DNA of 64,000 nucleotides from G965218495 sp965262785 (GTDB lineage: Bacteria; Bacteroidota; Rhodothermia; Rhodothermales; Bin80), in NCBI GenBank assembly GCA_965262785.1, contig OZ253559.1:2294001-2358000 (forward strand), written 5' to 3'. The translations under genes and the position numbers were made by a program. The notes under the pieces were generated by a model that saw only the letters and a list, made by a program, of their open reading frames with translations, did not search any database and was not told the origin of the DNA. This document shows, in pieces, positions 44,201 through 52,788 of the stretch (position 1 is its first letter; every line of letters begins with the position of its first letter).

Positions 44201-44347
44201 GCCGCCGCAGAGCGCGGAGTGGAGTTTCGTGTTGGCGTAGGCCTCTTTGAGACCCTTTCATTTGCGCAGCAGGTGATGCAACAACTACAGGGACAACTTC
44301 CGGAAGACTCCGAGATTGTAAATATACCCCGACCGTCACGCTTCTAG
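41273..44347 (+). CDS. Large TPR lipoprotein, SprE/PorW-like, with DSL repeats and SPOR-like end
   Basis: A 1024-residue lipoprotein (MPRILCVLALALTFAGGC, lipid Cys 18). After FDNFSAYYNTFYNAEKALEE, resembling the start of Bacteroidota SprE/PorW proteins of type IX secretion, come many TPR helical repeats (about 80-360 and 560-760; e.g. SKWVDDATMLIGKSYF, ARFWLARTYIASGAYDNAYDHL). A Ser/Gly-rich linker sits near 365-395. A stretch of DSL-type repeats (about 795-856: DSLRRLDSLATVDSLAMLDSL) precedes an acidic linker and a SPOR-like domain (about 938-1023: GYTIVVRTERQHEV..., FRVGVGLFETLSFAQQVMQQL). Possibly periplasmic, scaffold or peptidoglycan-associated. Relation to gliding/T9SS is inference. Confidence 0.78.
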   Translation: MPRILCVLALALTFAGGCSRLTFVNQRFDNFSAYYNTFYNAEKALEECVAGFDLSVEDVPVDQDVFVSLFGRNEGGVTQRKPCEDTILKSADVLRDHPSSKWVDDATMLIGKSYFFTVNFVGAEQYFNDILALDSPLEYEARFWLARTYIASGAYDNAYDHLQATLSSEDLPRRWEPQYRLALAELHVTREDWEEAALELETGIPDVRDSDLASRAQLLLGQVYEVLERYDDAVQAYDEVLRYKPWYELSYAAQHGAIRVLTQHGDAELALARLRIMERDDKNYDYRAQLSYMRGHTYQAMGDYDAALDRYYFLLHDEDGQESSVKGQVHYALALFFRDVEQDFQFAAAHFDTAKASLGNNSGGGFSTSRTRGGATRQSSAGTQPAPGAITDADEQARIYGSFSVVMDQILRMDSLLHLGSLDDSTYNAFVLELREQRAAEREELRRDEERRMDEEGFRSGANMNSGLGFGDLPAGKNIGQAEMGFLYHRDEIQMQQARNEFISIWGERPLARNWRRIAAVLAAQAGGEEADRGGDMLEMAGAEEALPTVDVSDVPRDSVSQVKMREERAVAWYELGNVLFLSMNMPDSAAFWYRQVIEATEKQQPVAQRAFYALAEVQQALGDNLSADRIYREILERFEGTDFAVRAAERLGQPPIEAVETDSLVLAEALYAENHSAWKKGAYANSLQGMVDAARTYPTTIVAPRALYAAGNIYMAWANADSLDLFAPLPLTDSSAAWVRRSKAPPLADSVDVKLKTVMDVIRTSYAETRQAERAKAIILALDQRWAEIMAPLDSLRRLDSLATVDSLAMLDSLAVAALVDSLMVSDSFLLPVGDSLMAALKDSLFTVVKDSLQVAAENARIAADQLVEADTAATGEPRNALQVAAEPAQAALRPSGVAEGVVSQEKEVNETSGGVEETDPRLRALNQKDPSLGIIDWSKGGYTIVVRTERQHEVAMAFARNFGRTLAHPVDVFTAAAERGVEFRVGVGLFETLSFAQQVMQQLQGQLPEDSEIVNIPRPSRF

Positions 44348-44416
44348 GCGGACGCAGCTAGAAACTACCGTCTACATTGGGCGGTATAACTTAGCTCAAG
44401 GCTTCCGTCAACGGTC

Positions 44417-46504
44417 ATGGATCCCCAAGAGCAACAGGAACAGCGCCCTTTGAAGCAGCCCCGGCCTCCAGAGTCAGGGCGCCGGCAACTCTCTATGTGG
44501 ATCTATGCAGTGATCTTCGGGATCCTGCTGCTCAACATCTTCTTCATGTGGCGTGGCTCAGACTCCAACCAAGTTGAGTATAGTACGCTCTTGCGACATA
44601 TCGAGGAAGGACATGTCAAGAGTCTTAGGATTACCAACGACAAACGCATTGATGGCGCCTACACCGATGGTGCGATAGAGGACCGCAACGTGGAAGGAGT
44701 TGCGGGCAACGATGGAATCTTGGGCGGGTCTTCCGAGGGTGCTCGATTTCGGTCAACAAAGACTGCGAGCCACGACCTTGTCGAAGTACTAAACGTCTAC
44801 AATGCCGAGCATCCCGAAAGCCGGGTAGAGTTTGAGGTGAATTACCAGGAAGGCTGGTTCGGCGGGGCGTTCGGGTGGATTCTGGCACTTTGTGTCTTAG
44901 TGGTTCTATGGGTTTTTTTGCTACGGCGCATGAACCCAGGGTCGCAGGTGCTCAACATCGGCAAAAACAAGGCGGTGCTCTTTGATGCGATGCAGGGGAA
45001 GGTGGTCAACTTCAATGACGTGGCGGGGTTGTACGAAGCTAAAGAGGAGGTAGCTGAGGTCGTAGAGTTTTTGCAGAACCCGAAGAAATTCACCAAGCTG
45101 GGTGGTGTACTTCCGAAAGGGGTGCTGCTTGTAGGGCCGCCCGGGACAGGTAAGACGCTTTTGGGCAAGGCGGTAGCGGGTGAGGCGGGTGTGCCATTTT
45201 TTTCGCTCTCGGGGAGCGACTTCGTGGAGATGTTTGTTGGGGTAGGCGCCGCACGTGTCCGGGATCTCTTCAAGCAGGCAAAGGAAAAGGCTCCGTGCAT
45301 CGTGTTCATTGATGAGATTGATGCCATAGGTCGAAGCCGCGGCCGTAACATGATGATGGGCGGCAACGACGAGCGCGAAAACACGCTCAACCAGCTCCTG
45401 GTTGAGATGGATGGGTTCTACACAGACAAGGGCGTCATCATCATGGCGGCGACCAACCGGCCGGATGTGCTGGACTCGGCACTTTTGCGCCCCGGACGCT
45501 TCGACCGCCAAATCGTGATAGACCGGCCCGACCGCATGGAGCGGGCAGCGATTTTCAGGGTTCATACGCGGGCGCTGGTGCTGCACGAGGACGTCAACCA
45601 AGATGTGCTCGCTGCACAGACGCCGGGCTTTGCCGGTGCCGAGATTGCCAATGTTTGCAATGAGGCCGCACTTCTGGCTGCGCGCCTGGACAAGGAATCC
45701 ATTGAGATGGTGGACTTCGAAAAGGCCGTTGACCGCATAATTGGAGGGCTGGAAAAAAAGAACAAGTTGATAAAGCCTGAAGAGAAGCGCATCGTGGCCT
45801 ACCATGAGTCGGGCCACGCGATTACTGGCTGGTATTTGAGGAACACCGATCCCGTAATCAAGGTGTCGATCGTGCCACGTGGCCTGGCTGCGCTGGGGTA
45901 TGCGCAGTCCCTGCCGGACGAGCGGTACATCACTACGCGGGAAGCCTTTATGGATCAGATGACCATGATGATCGGGGGGCGCGTTGCGGAAGAGATGATC
46001 TTCGGGCAGTTGTCAACTGGAGCGCAAAACGACCTCGAGCGCATCACCAAGACGGCGTATGCTATGGTGGCCGACTTCGGCATGAGTGCCAAGGTAGGCC
46101 ATGTCAGCTTTAACGTGATTTACGGGCGCAAGGACACGCCCGTGTTTGACAAGCCGTATTCCGAGGCATTGGCCGAAACCATCGATAAAGAGGTCAAGGT
46201 GCTAGTTGACGAGGTCAAGCAGAGGGCACTCGAGCTCCTTGAGTCCAAACGGGACAAGCTTGAAGAGTTAGCACAACTCCTGCTGGAGCAGGAGGTACTG
46301 GGTCCTTCGGACTTGGTACGCGTGCTGGGTGAGCGGCCATTCGGCGAATATGTTTCTCTGAACGGAACGCCCGCGGAGGGAAAAACTGACGCGCCGCCCG
46401 CCAGCGACCATGCTGCTGCGGCCAGCGAGTCCGAAGAGCCTGGTGATTCCTGCGCCAATGGGTTCACCGAGGAAGCCGAAACACCCGAGCTCGCCTCGCC
46501 CTGA
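44417..46504 (+). CDS. ftsH: ATP-dependent zinc metalloprotease FtsH
   Basis: A 695-residue membrane-anchored AAA+ protease. First transmembrane helix at about 25-45, a periplasmic domain, second helix at about 152-172, then AAA module: Walker A GPPGTGKT (about 239-246), Walker B CIVFIDEIDAIG, SRH region with NRPDVLDSALLRPGRFDR, and protease motif HESGH (about 463-467) with a later zinc ligand Asp in the DLERITKTAY helix. The C-terminal tail is low complexity. It degrades misassembled membrane proteins and short-lived regulators. Alone upstream of the ribosomal supercluster. Confidence 0.96.
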   Translation: MDPQEQQEQRPLKQPRPPESGRRQLSMWIYAVIFGILLLNIFFMWRGSDSNQVEYSTLLRHIEEGHVKSLRITNDKRIDGAYTDGAIEDRNVEGVAGNDGILGGSSEGARFRSTKTASHDLVEVLNVYNAEHPESRVEFEVNYQEGWFGGAFGWILALCVLVVLWVFLLRRMNPGSQVLNIGKNKAVLFDAMQGKVVNFNDVAGLYEAKEEVAEVVEFLQNPKKFTKLGGVLPKGVLLVGPPGTGKTLLGKAVAGEAGVPFFSLSGSDFVEMFVGVGAARVRDLFKQAKEKAPCIVFIDEIDAIGRSRGRNMMMGGNDERENTLNQLLVEMDGFYTDKGVIIMAATNRPDVLDSALLRPGRFDRQIVIDRPDRMERAAIFRVHTRALVLHEDVNQDVLAAQTPGFAGAEIANVCNEAALLAARLDKESIEMVDFEKAVDRIIGGLEKKNKLIKPEEKRIVAYHESGHAITGWYLRNTDPVIKVSIVPRGLAALGYAQSLPDERYITTREAFMDQMTMMIGGRVAEEMIFGQLSTGAQNDLERITKTAYAMVADFGMSAKVGHVSFNVIYGRKDTPVFDKPYSEALAETIDKEVKVLVDEVKQRALELLESKRDKLEELAQLLLEQEVLGPSDLVRVLGERPFGEYVSLNGTPAEGKTDAPPASDHAAAASESEEPGDSCANGFTEEAETPELASP

Positions 46505-46549
46505 GAGGGTCTGGATACGCATCATTTAACAAGATCTTAAAGGATGGAT

Positions 46550-46579
46550 TTGCGGTTATGTGCGTACAACCACTATCTT
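46550..46579 (+). promoter_or_regulatory. Candidate promoter of the ribosomal supercluster
   Basis: TTGCGG (46550-46555), an 18-base spacer, then TATCTT (46574-46579), about 60 bases before the rpsL start. It lies in the only sizeable gap (46505-46640) in front of rpsL. Predicted by eye. Confidence 0.4.
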
Positions 46580-46640
46580 GTAAGGCTAGCAAAAGATCGA
46601 ACCTGGTCATTTCTTTAGTAACGCGTAAAACTTAGCAGCC

Positions 46641-47015
46641 GTGCCAACGATTCAACAGCTCGTACGAAAGGGGCGCCACCCGAAGGTCCGCAAGACGAAG
46701 GCGGCGGCGCTTCAGGGCAATCCGCAGCGGCGAGGTGTTTGTACGCGTGTTTACACGACAACGCCGAAGAAGCCGAATTCGGCGTTGCGAAAAGTGGCAA
46801 AGGTGCGGCTCACCAACCAGATCGAGATTATCGCGTACATCCCCGGGGAGGGACACAATCTCCAGGAGCACTCAATCGTGCTCGTCAGAGGCGGACGCGT
46901 TAAGGACCTCCCAGGCGTGAAGTATCACATTGTGCGCGGTGCGCTTGACACCTCCGGCGTAGAGGACCGGTTGCAGTCCCGATCGAAGTACGGGACAAAA
47001 CGCCCCAAACGATAA
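46641..47015 (+). CDS. rpsL: 30S ribosomal protein S12
   Basis: A 124-residue protein with a GTG start and the usual MPTIQQLVRKGR beginning. The conserved decoding-centre loop TPKKPNSALRK (K43/K44) and the PGEGHNLQEHS and GRVKDLPGVKYH loops are intact. No resistance-type substitution is evident at the usual Lys positions. Opens the str-S10-spc supercluster and is followed by a terminator-like hairpin. Confidence 0.97.
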   Translation: MPTIQQLVRKGRHPKVRKTKAAALQGNPQRRGVCTRVYTTTPKKPNSALRKVAKVRLTNQIEIIAYIPGEGHNLQEHSIVLVRGGRVKDLPGVKYHIVRGALDTSGVEDRLQSRSKYGTKRPKR

Positions 47016-47041
47016 ACGACAGCAAGCATCAGCAGGAACGC

Positions 47042-47078
47042 GGCGCTGTGCCCCGCAAGAGGGCACGGCGTCTTTTTT
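47042..47078 (+). terminator. Terminator-like hairpin between rpsL and rpsG
   Basis: A 12-base stem (47042-47053 pairing with 47061-47072, two G.T pairs), loop CGCAAGA, and six T residues after the stem. It has the form of a rho-independent terminator inside the str operon, so it probably acts as partial termination or as a regulatory element. In E. coli the same spacer carries the S7 feedback site; that comparison is analogy. Confidence 0.7.
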
Positions 47079-47093
47079 GACAGGCCATAGCGT

Positions 47094-47561
47094 ATGCGAA
47101 GACGATCAGCCGAACGACGCTCTGTTGCTCCGGATCCTAAGTTCAACGATCCGTTGGTGGCGCGCTTCATAAACTATATCATGCATCACGGCAAGAAAGG
47201 TGTCGCGCAGGGCATCGTGTACGATGCGATCAGCCTTATAGAGAAGCGGACCGGCAACCCAGGCGTAGAGGTGTTTCACAAGGCCGTGAACAACGTTGCA
47301 CCGTTGGCGGAGGTGCGTAGCCGCCGAGTGGGCGGCGCCACCTACCAGGTGCCAATTGAAGTGCGTGCGGACCGGCGCACTGCGTTGGCCTTTCGGTGGC
47401 TCATCCAGTTTGCACGGAATCGATCGGACCGCGCCATGGCAAGCCGTCTTGCCAATGAGCTCCTAGCTGCGTCCAATGGCGAGGGCGGATCCGTTAAGAA
47501 GAAGGACGACACGCACCGCATGGCTGAGTCAAACAAGGCCTTTGCACATTTCAGGTTCTAG
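47094..47561 (+). CDS. rpsG: 30S ribosomal protein S7
   Basis: A 155-residue primary 16S-binding protein of the small-subunit head. It begins MRRRSAERR, with family motifs DPKFNDPLVARFINYIMHHGKK and EVRSRRVGGATYQVPIEV, and ends RMAESNKAFAHFRF. The start at 47094 follows the hairpin by 15 bases; downstream fusA begins 6 bases after the stop. S7 commonly feeds back on its own operon. Confidence 0.97.
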   Translation: MRRRSAERRSVAPDPKFNDPLVARFINYIMHHGKKGVAQGIVYDAISLIEKRTGNPGVEVFHKAVNNVAPLAEVRSRRVGGATYQVPIEVRADRRTALAFRWLIQFARNRSDRAMASRLANELLAASNGEGGSVKKKDDTHRMAESNKAFAHFRF

Positions 47562-47567
47562 CCTGAC

Positions 47568-49661
47568 ATGAAGATCGCAAGACACATATCACTGAGTCGC
47601 ATGCGCAATATCGGGATTATGGCCCATATTGACGCTGGCAAGACGACGACGACGGAGCGGATCCTGTTCTATACTGGCCGGCTGCACCGCATGGGTGAGG
47701 TGCATGAGGGCGGGGCGACCATGGACTGGATGGAGCAGGAGAAAGAGCGTGGTATCACCATCACCAGTGCTGCCACCACCTGTTCTTGGAAAGACTTTCG
47801 CATCAACATCATTGACACGCCCGGGCATGTCGACTTCACCATTGAAGTCGAGCGCTCGCTGCGCGTACTAGACGGTGCCGTGGCGCTGTTTTGCGCCGTA
47901 GGCGGCGTTGAGCCCCAGTCTGAAACCGTTTGGCGTCAGGCCAACCGGTACCGCGTTCCGCGCATCGCGTTCGTAAACAAGATGGACCGAACGGGCGCGG
48001 ACTTTGTCCAGACGGTCGAGGCCATGACAGATCGCCTTAAGGCCAAAGCAGTCCCAGTCCAGATACCGATCGGAAGCGGAGCACTGTTCAAAGGTGTCAT
48101 CGATCTGATAACGGCCAAGGCCATCATCTGGCATGATGAATCCCAAGGGGCGACGTGGGATGAGATTGGTATCCCTGCAGACCTTAGAGAGCAGGCGCGC
48201 CACTGGAGGATAAATCTTCTGGAAGCCATTGCGGAGTACAACGATGAGCTACTGTTGAAATACCTCGAGGGTCACGATATAACGCCGGACGAGATTCGCA
48301 AGACGGTGCGCAAGGCTACGCTGAACCTTGATATCACGCCCGTATTCTGTGGATCGGCTTTCAAGAACAAGGGCATTCAGCGTCTTCTGGACGGCACACT
48401 GGACTATCTGCCAAGCCCCCTGGATGTTGCGGCGGTTGAAGGGGTGAATCCCAACACGGAAGAATTGGTAGAGCGCCACCCTGGGAAACACCAGCCGTTT
48501 TCTGCGATTGCCTTCAAAATTGCCACAGACCCATACGTGGGTAGGCTCACCTTTTTCCGCGTCTATAGTGGAGCGTTGGAGAAGGGTACTCAGGTGTACA
48601 ATGCCACTTCGGGCCGCAAAGAGCGCGTGGGGCGCCTGCTCTTTATGCACGCAAACCGGCGTGAGGACGTTACGCGCGTTGCTGCTGGCGATATTGCCGC
48701 TGCGGTGGGTCTGAAAAACGTGCGGACTGGCGACACGCTGTCTGACCCGGCCCACCCGGTCATTCTGGAGAAGATGAACTTTCCGGATCCGGTAATACGC
48801 ATTGCTATTGAACCCAAGACGAAAGCGGACAGCGATAAGCTTGGTGTGGGGCTACAGAAGCTCGCGGAAGAAGACCCGACGTTCAAGGTTTCGGTGGACA
48901 GCGAGACTGGACAGACGATTATAGCTGGCATGGGTGAACTCTACCTAGAGATCATCGTCGATCGCCTGCGGCGGGAGTTCAAGGTTGAAGCCAACGTAGG
49001 GAAACCTCAAGTGGCGTATCGCGAGGCGTTTGGAAAGACTGTCCTGGAGCGGTACACGCATAAGAAGCAGACAGGTGGCCGCGGCCAATTTGCTGTTGTG
49101 GAGGTGGAGGTTGGACCCAACGAGAGTGGCAAAGGATTTGAATTCGTGAGCGAAATCGTTGGTGGAGCCATTCCCAGGGAATACATCTCGTCGGTAGCGA
49201 AAGGGTTCAGAGCCTCCATGGATCAGGGGCCGCTTGCTGGATATCCGGTCGAAGGCATCAGAGTACGCCTGCTGGATGGCAAGCACCACGAAGTGGATTC
49301 GGACCAGAATGCGTTCGAGATCGCCGGCCGGATGGCGTTTCGAAGCGCCGCGCGGCGTGCCAGGCCCACGCTTATGGAGCCAATTATGAGCGTCGAGGTC
49401 GTCACGCCCGAAGAGTATATGGGAGACGTCATTGGGGATCTCAACGGCCGTAGAGGCCGCATCGTTTCGATGACCCAACGCCCGGACGCTCGTGTAGTGA
49501 AAGCGCACGTACCGCTGTCGGAAATGTTTGGGTATTCTACGGATATGCGGTCAATCACGCAGGGACGAGCGATCTACACCATGCAGTTTGAGTCGTACGA
49601 AGCAGCACCGAAGAACGTGGCAGACAAAATCATCCTATCCACCTACGGCAAGGCCGTATAA
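47568..49661 (+). CDS. fusA: Elongation factor G
   Basis: A 697-residue translocation GTPase. GTPase motifs: AHIDAGKTT (about 19-27), DTPGHVDFT and NKMDRTGAD; later domains include TGRGQFAVVEVEVGP-like (TGGRGQFAVVEVEV), PEEYMGDVIGDLNGRRG and a normal C-terminus. Standard EF-G length, no large insertion. Between rpsG and tuf as in many bacteria. Confidence 0.97.
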   Translation: MKIARHISLSRMRNIGIMAHIDAGKTTTTERILFYTGRLHRMGEVHEGGATMDWMEQEKERGITITSAATTCSWKDFRINIIDTPGHVDFTIEVERSLRVLDGAVALFCAVGGVEPQSETVWRQANRYRVPRIAFVNKMDRTGADFVQTVEAMTDRLKAKAVPVQIPIGSGALFKGVIDLITAKAIIWHDESQGATWDEIGIPADLREQARHWRINLLEAIAEYNDELLLKYLEGHDITPDEIRKTVRKATLNLDITPVFCGSAFKNKGIQRLLDGTLDYLPSPLDVAAVEGVNPNTEELVERHPGKHQPFSAIAFKIATDPYVGRLTFFRVYSGALEKGTQVYNATSGRKERVGRLLFMHANRREDVTRVAAGDIAAAVGLKNVRTGDTLSDPAHPVILEKMNFPDPVIRIAIEPKTKADSDKLGVGLQKLAEEDPTFKVSVDSETGQTIIAGMGELYLEIIVDRLRREFKVEANVGKPQVAYREAFGKTVLERYTHKKQTGGRGQFAVVEVEVGPNESGKGFEFVSEIVGGAIPREYISSVAKGFRASMDQGPLAGYPVEGIRVRLLDGKHHEVDSDQNAFEIAGRMAFRSAARRARPTLMEPIMSVEVVTPEEYMGDVIGDLNGRRGRIVSMTQRPDARVVKAHVPLSEMFGYSTDMRSITQGRAIYTMQFESYEAAPKNVADKIILSTYGKAV

Positions 49662-49682
49662 GCAACCTACACGCAGCTAGTC

Positions 49683-50873
49683 ATGGCAAAGGAGCATTTC
49701 AAGCGTACCAAGCCGCACGTGAACGTAGGCACGATTGGTCACGTGGACCATGGTAAGACGACGCTTACGGCGGCGATCACGAAGGTTTTGAACGAGCGTT
49801 TCGGTGGCACGGAGGTACGTTCGTTTGATTCGATAGACAACGCTCCCGAGGAGCGTGAGCGCGGGATCACGATCGCGACGGCGCACGTGGAATATGAGAC
49901 GAGCGAGCGCCACTATGCGCATGTGGACTGTCCGGGTCACGCGGACTATGTGAAGAACATGGTCACGGGTGCGGCCCAGATGGACGGTGCGATTTTGGTG
50001 GTGGATGCTTCCGATGGTCCGATGCCTCAGACGCGTGAGCACATTCTTTTGGCTCGTCAGGTTGGTGTGCCCTACATCGTGGTGTTCATGAACAAGGTGG
50101 ACTTGGTCGATGACGAGGAGCTGTTGGAGCTGGTGGAGATGGAGGTGCGGGAGCTGTTGGAGGTTTATGAGTTTCCCGGGGATGACATTCCGGTGGTGAT
50201 GGGTTCGGCGCTGGGCGCGTTGAACGGTGAGCCGGAGTGGGAGGAGAAGATTTTGGAGCTGATGAGTCAGGTAGACGGGTACGTACCGATGCCGGAGCGT
50301 GAGAAGGACAAGCCATTTTTGATGCCGGTGGAGGATGTATTTTCGATCACGGGTCGAGGGACGGTGGCCACGGGTCGGATCGAGCGCGGGATCGTGCGCA
50401 CGGGTGAGAAGGTGGAGATCGTCGGGATTCGCGCGCAGAAGACGGGCACGACGGTGACGGGTGTGGAGATGTTCCGGAAGATTCTGGATGAGGGTCAGGC
50501 CGGCGACAACGTGGGCCTGTTGCTGCGCGGGGTGCCCAAGGACGGGGTAGAGCGTGGCCAGGTGATCGTGCACCCGGATTCGATTACGCCGCACTACGCA
50601 TTTGAGTGCGAGGTGTATGTTTTGAGCAAAGACGAAGGGGGGCGGCACACGCCGTTTTTCAAGGGGTATCGTCCGCAGTTTTACTTCCGTACGACGGACG
50701 TGACCGGCGACATAGAGCTGAACGAGGGAGTGGAGATGGTGATGCCGGGCGACAACACGCAGTTCAAGGTGCAGCTGATCCAGCCGGTGGCCATGGAGCA
50801 GGGGCTGCGCTTTGCCATAAGGGAAGGCGGTCGGACCGTTGGCGCTGGCGTGGTAACTAACATTCTTGACTGA
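49683..50873 (+). CDS. tuf: Elongation factor Tu
   Basis: A 396-residue aminoacyl-tRNA carrier GTPase. Motifs: GHVDHGKTT (18-26), DCPGHADY, NKVDLVDD and GSALGALNG; domain 2 starts near TGRGTVATGRIERG, and the end is GRTVGAGVVTNILD. Codon choice is strongly skewed, with heavy use of a few G/C-ending codons, which produces a long meaningless open frame on the opposite strand. rpsJ follows 9 bases later, joining str to S10. Confidence 0.97.
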   Translation: MAKEHFKRTKPHVNVGTIGHVDHGKTTLTAAITKVLNERFGGTEVRSFDSIDNAPEERERGITIATAHVEYETSERHYAHVDCPGHADYVKNMVTGAAQMDGAILVVDASDGPMPQTREHILLARQVGVPYIVVFMNKVDLVDDEELLELVEMEVRELLEVYEFPGDDIPVVMGSALGALNGEPEWEEKILELMSQVDGYVPMPEREKDKPFLMPVEDVFSITGRGTVATGRIERGIVRTGEKVEIVGIRAQKTGTTVTGVEMFRKILDEGQAGDNVGLLLRGVPKDGVERGQVIVHPDSITPHYAFECEVYVLSKDEGGRHTPFFKGYRPQFYFRTTDVTGDIELNEGVEMVMPGDNTQFKVQLIQPVAMEQGLRFAIREGGRTVGAGVVTNILD

Positions 50874-50882
50874 CAAGTCGCA

Positions 50883-51191
50883 ATGGCGAGCCAAAAGATC
50901 CGCATCAAGCTCAAGTCGTACGATCACACTTTGATCGATCGGAGCGCGGAGAAGATTATCAAGACAGTCAAGTCGACCGGGGCGGTGGTCAGTGGGCCAA
51001 TTCCGCTACCGACCCGCAAAGTCATCTATACCGTACTGCGGAGTCCGCACGTAAACAAGAAGAGCAGGGAGCAATTTGAAAGCCGCAGCCACAAGCGGCT
51101 AATTGATATCCTCTCAACCAGCAGCAAGACGGTGGACGCCCTGATGAAGCTGGAATTGCCCAGTGGCGTTGACGTGGAAATAAAGGTCTGA
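50883..51191 (+). CDS. rpsJ: 30S ribosomal protein S10
   Basis: A 102-residue protein: KIRIKLKSYDHTLIDRSAEKI at the start, GPIPLPTR and SPHVNKKSREQFESRSHKRL in the middle. S10 belongs to the head of the 30S subunit and also acts in transcription antitermination with NusB. The gene opens the S10 section directly after tuf. Confidence 0.97.
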   Translation: MASQKIRIKLKSYDHTLIDRSAEKIIKTVKSTGAVVSGPIPLPTRKVIYTVLRSPHVNKKSREQFESRSHKRLIDILSTSSKTVDALMKLELPSGVDVEIKV

Positions 51192-51199
51192 CAGGCGCG

Positions 51200-51829
51200 A
51201 TGAGTGGAATGGTAGGCCGCAAACTTGGAATGACCAGCATCTACGATGCCGAGGGGAATAATATTCCGTGCACCGTCATTGAAGTTGGTCCGAACGTTGT
51301 GGTCCAGGTCAAGCGGTCTGGAGACAAGGACGGCTATGATGCGGTGCAGTTGGGCTTCTTGGACCAGAAGGTGCATCGCACCACCAGAGCTATGCGTGGC
51401 CACTTTGCAGCTGCGGGCGTGCCTCCGAAGCGCGTCGTTCAGGAGTTTGCGTGGCATACCAACGTCCCAGAGAAAGGAGAGGAGGTGCGTGTTGAGGAGG
51501 TGTTTGCCGAAGGCGAGATGATTAACGTCGCGGGCACGTCCAAGGGCAAGGGATTTCAAGGCGTAGTGCGCCGGCATGGCTTTCGCGGCGTGAATGACCG
51601 CACGCACGGGCAGCATAACCGGCAACGTGCACCGGGCTCCATTGGCCAGTCGTCGGATCCCTCGCGTGTATACAAGGGCATGAGAATGGGCGGCCAGATG
51701 GGTAACCACCGTGTGACCGTCAAGAACCTCGATGTTGCGGCAATTTATCCGGAGCACAACCTGTTGCTGGTCCGGGGCGCCATTCCCGGTGCCAAGAACG
51801 GGGTCGTATCGCTGCTGAAACAGTCGTAG
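51200..51829 (+). CDS. rplC: 50S ribosomal protein L3
   Basis: A 209-residue 23S-binding protein near the peptidyl transferase centre. MSGMVGRKLGMTSIYD at the start; the long loop GTSKGKGFQGVVRRHGF, with HNRQRAPGSIGQSSDPSRVYKGMRMGGQMG, is typical. Complete. Confidence 0.97.
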   Translation: MSGMVGRKLGMTSIYDAEGNNIPCTVIEVGPNVVVQVKRSGDKDGYDAVQLGFLDQKVHRTTRAMRGHFAAAGVPPKRVVQEFAWHTNVPEKGEEVRVEEVFAEGEMINVAGTSKGKGFQGVVRRHGFRGVNDRTHGQHNRQRAPGSIGQSSDPSRVYKGMRMGGQMGNHRVTVKNLDVAAIYPEHNLLLVRGAIPGAKNGVVSLLKQS

Positions 51830-51833
51830 GCAC

Positions 51834-52484
51834 ATGGAGCTTTCGGTATTCCAGGCTGATGGCGAAGAAACTGGCCGAACGGTTGAGTTGGGCGCAGCCT
51901 TCAGCATGACGCCCAATGACCACGTGCTGTGGCTTGATGTGCGTCGTACGCAGGCCGCCAGACATCGCGGCACGCACAAGACTAAGGAGCGCGGCGAAGT
52001 CAGAGGCTCCACACGCAAGCTTTATCGCCAGAAGGGGACAGGAATGGCGCGCAGTGGCAGTATCACCTCGCCCCTGAGGCGAAGCGGTGGACGCACCTTC
52101 GGGCCGCGCCCCCGGCGATACTACCTGCGCCTGTCGAAGACGACCCGACGCCTGGCACGCGCCAGCGCACTGAGCTACAAGGTTCAAAATGACAAAATTC
52201 GCGTAGTCGAGGCCTTGGCGTTCGAAGCGCCCAGCACAAACTCGCTCGTGGGGTTGCTGGACGCCTTTGAGCTTTCGGGTATTCGCGTCCTGGTGGTCAC
52301 CACGGCTCATGCGCCGGCCGTACATCGCTCCAGTCGTAACCTGGCAAGAGTGGAGGTCAAGGAGGCCCGCAGCTTGTCCGCCGAAGACATTCTGCGTGCC
52401 GGCACGTTGCTGGTTGAAGAAGGTGCCATTGACGTGTTAAGCAATGCCATTTCGAAACTGCGCGTAAAAGCGGAGACCGAGTAG
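51834..52484 (+). CDS. rplD: 50S ribosomal protein L4
   Basis: A 216-residue protein. Typical extended loop GSTRKLYRQKGTGMARSGSITSPLRRSGGRTFGPRPR lines the exit tunnel; the C-terminal globular part includes VLVVTTAHAPAVHRSSRNL. In E. coli L4 represses the S10 operon; conservation of that here is unknown. 4 bases after rplC. Confidence 0.95.
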   Translation: MELSVFQADGEETGRTVELGAAFSMTPNDHVLWLDVRRTQAARHRGTHKTKERGEVRGSTRKLYRQKGTGMARSGSITSPLRRSGGRTFGPRPRRYYLRLSKTTRRLARASALSYKVQNDKIRVVEALAFEAPSTNSLVGLLDAFELSGIRVLVVTTAHAPAVHRSSRNLARVEVKEARSLSAEDILRAGTLLVEEGAIDVLSNAISKLRVKAETE

Positions 52485-52488
52485 CCAT

Positions 52489-52788
52489 ATGAGTCGCGAA
52501 GTTCTTAAGCAGCCACTGGTAACGGAAAAGCTAGCCAAACTGATGGAGCGCGGCCAATACGCGTTCATCGTTGACATGCGTGCAAACAAGGTGGAGATCC
52601 GCAAGGCGGTACAGGCGCGCTTTCCGAATGTCGAGGTAGACGAGGTGCGGACGATGATCGTCCGTGGGAAGCGTCGCCGTCAGCTTACGCGGCGAGGCGT
52701 ACGTGAAGGGCGCACGTCGCGCATGAAGAAAGCCATTGTGAGCTTGAAGCCGGGTAGCGAACAGATCGACTTTTTCTCGAACATCTAG
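52489..52788 (+). CDS. rplW: 50S ribosomal protein L23
   Basis: A 99-residue protein at the exit tunnel rim, docking site for trigger factor and SRP. VLKQPLVTEKLAKLMERGQYAFIVDMRANKVEIRKAV is typical; an Arg-rich loop (GKRRRQLTRRGVREGRTSRMKKAIV) precedes the end. The stop codon abuts the rplB start with no gap. Confidence 0.95.
   Translation: MSREVLKQPLVTEKLAKLMERGQYAFIVDMRANKVEIRKAVQARFPNVEVDEVRTMIVRGKRRRQLTRRGVREGRTSRMKKAIVSLKPGSEQIDFFSNI

Noticed and set aside
49677..50927. 416-codon open frame antisense to tuf
   Set aside because: Its translation is His/Arg/Leu-rich with no domain; it arises from the skewed codon choice of tuf, which is certain on the plus strand.
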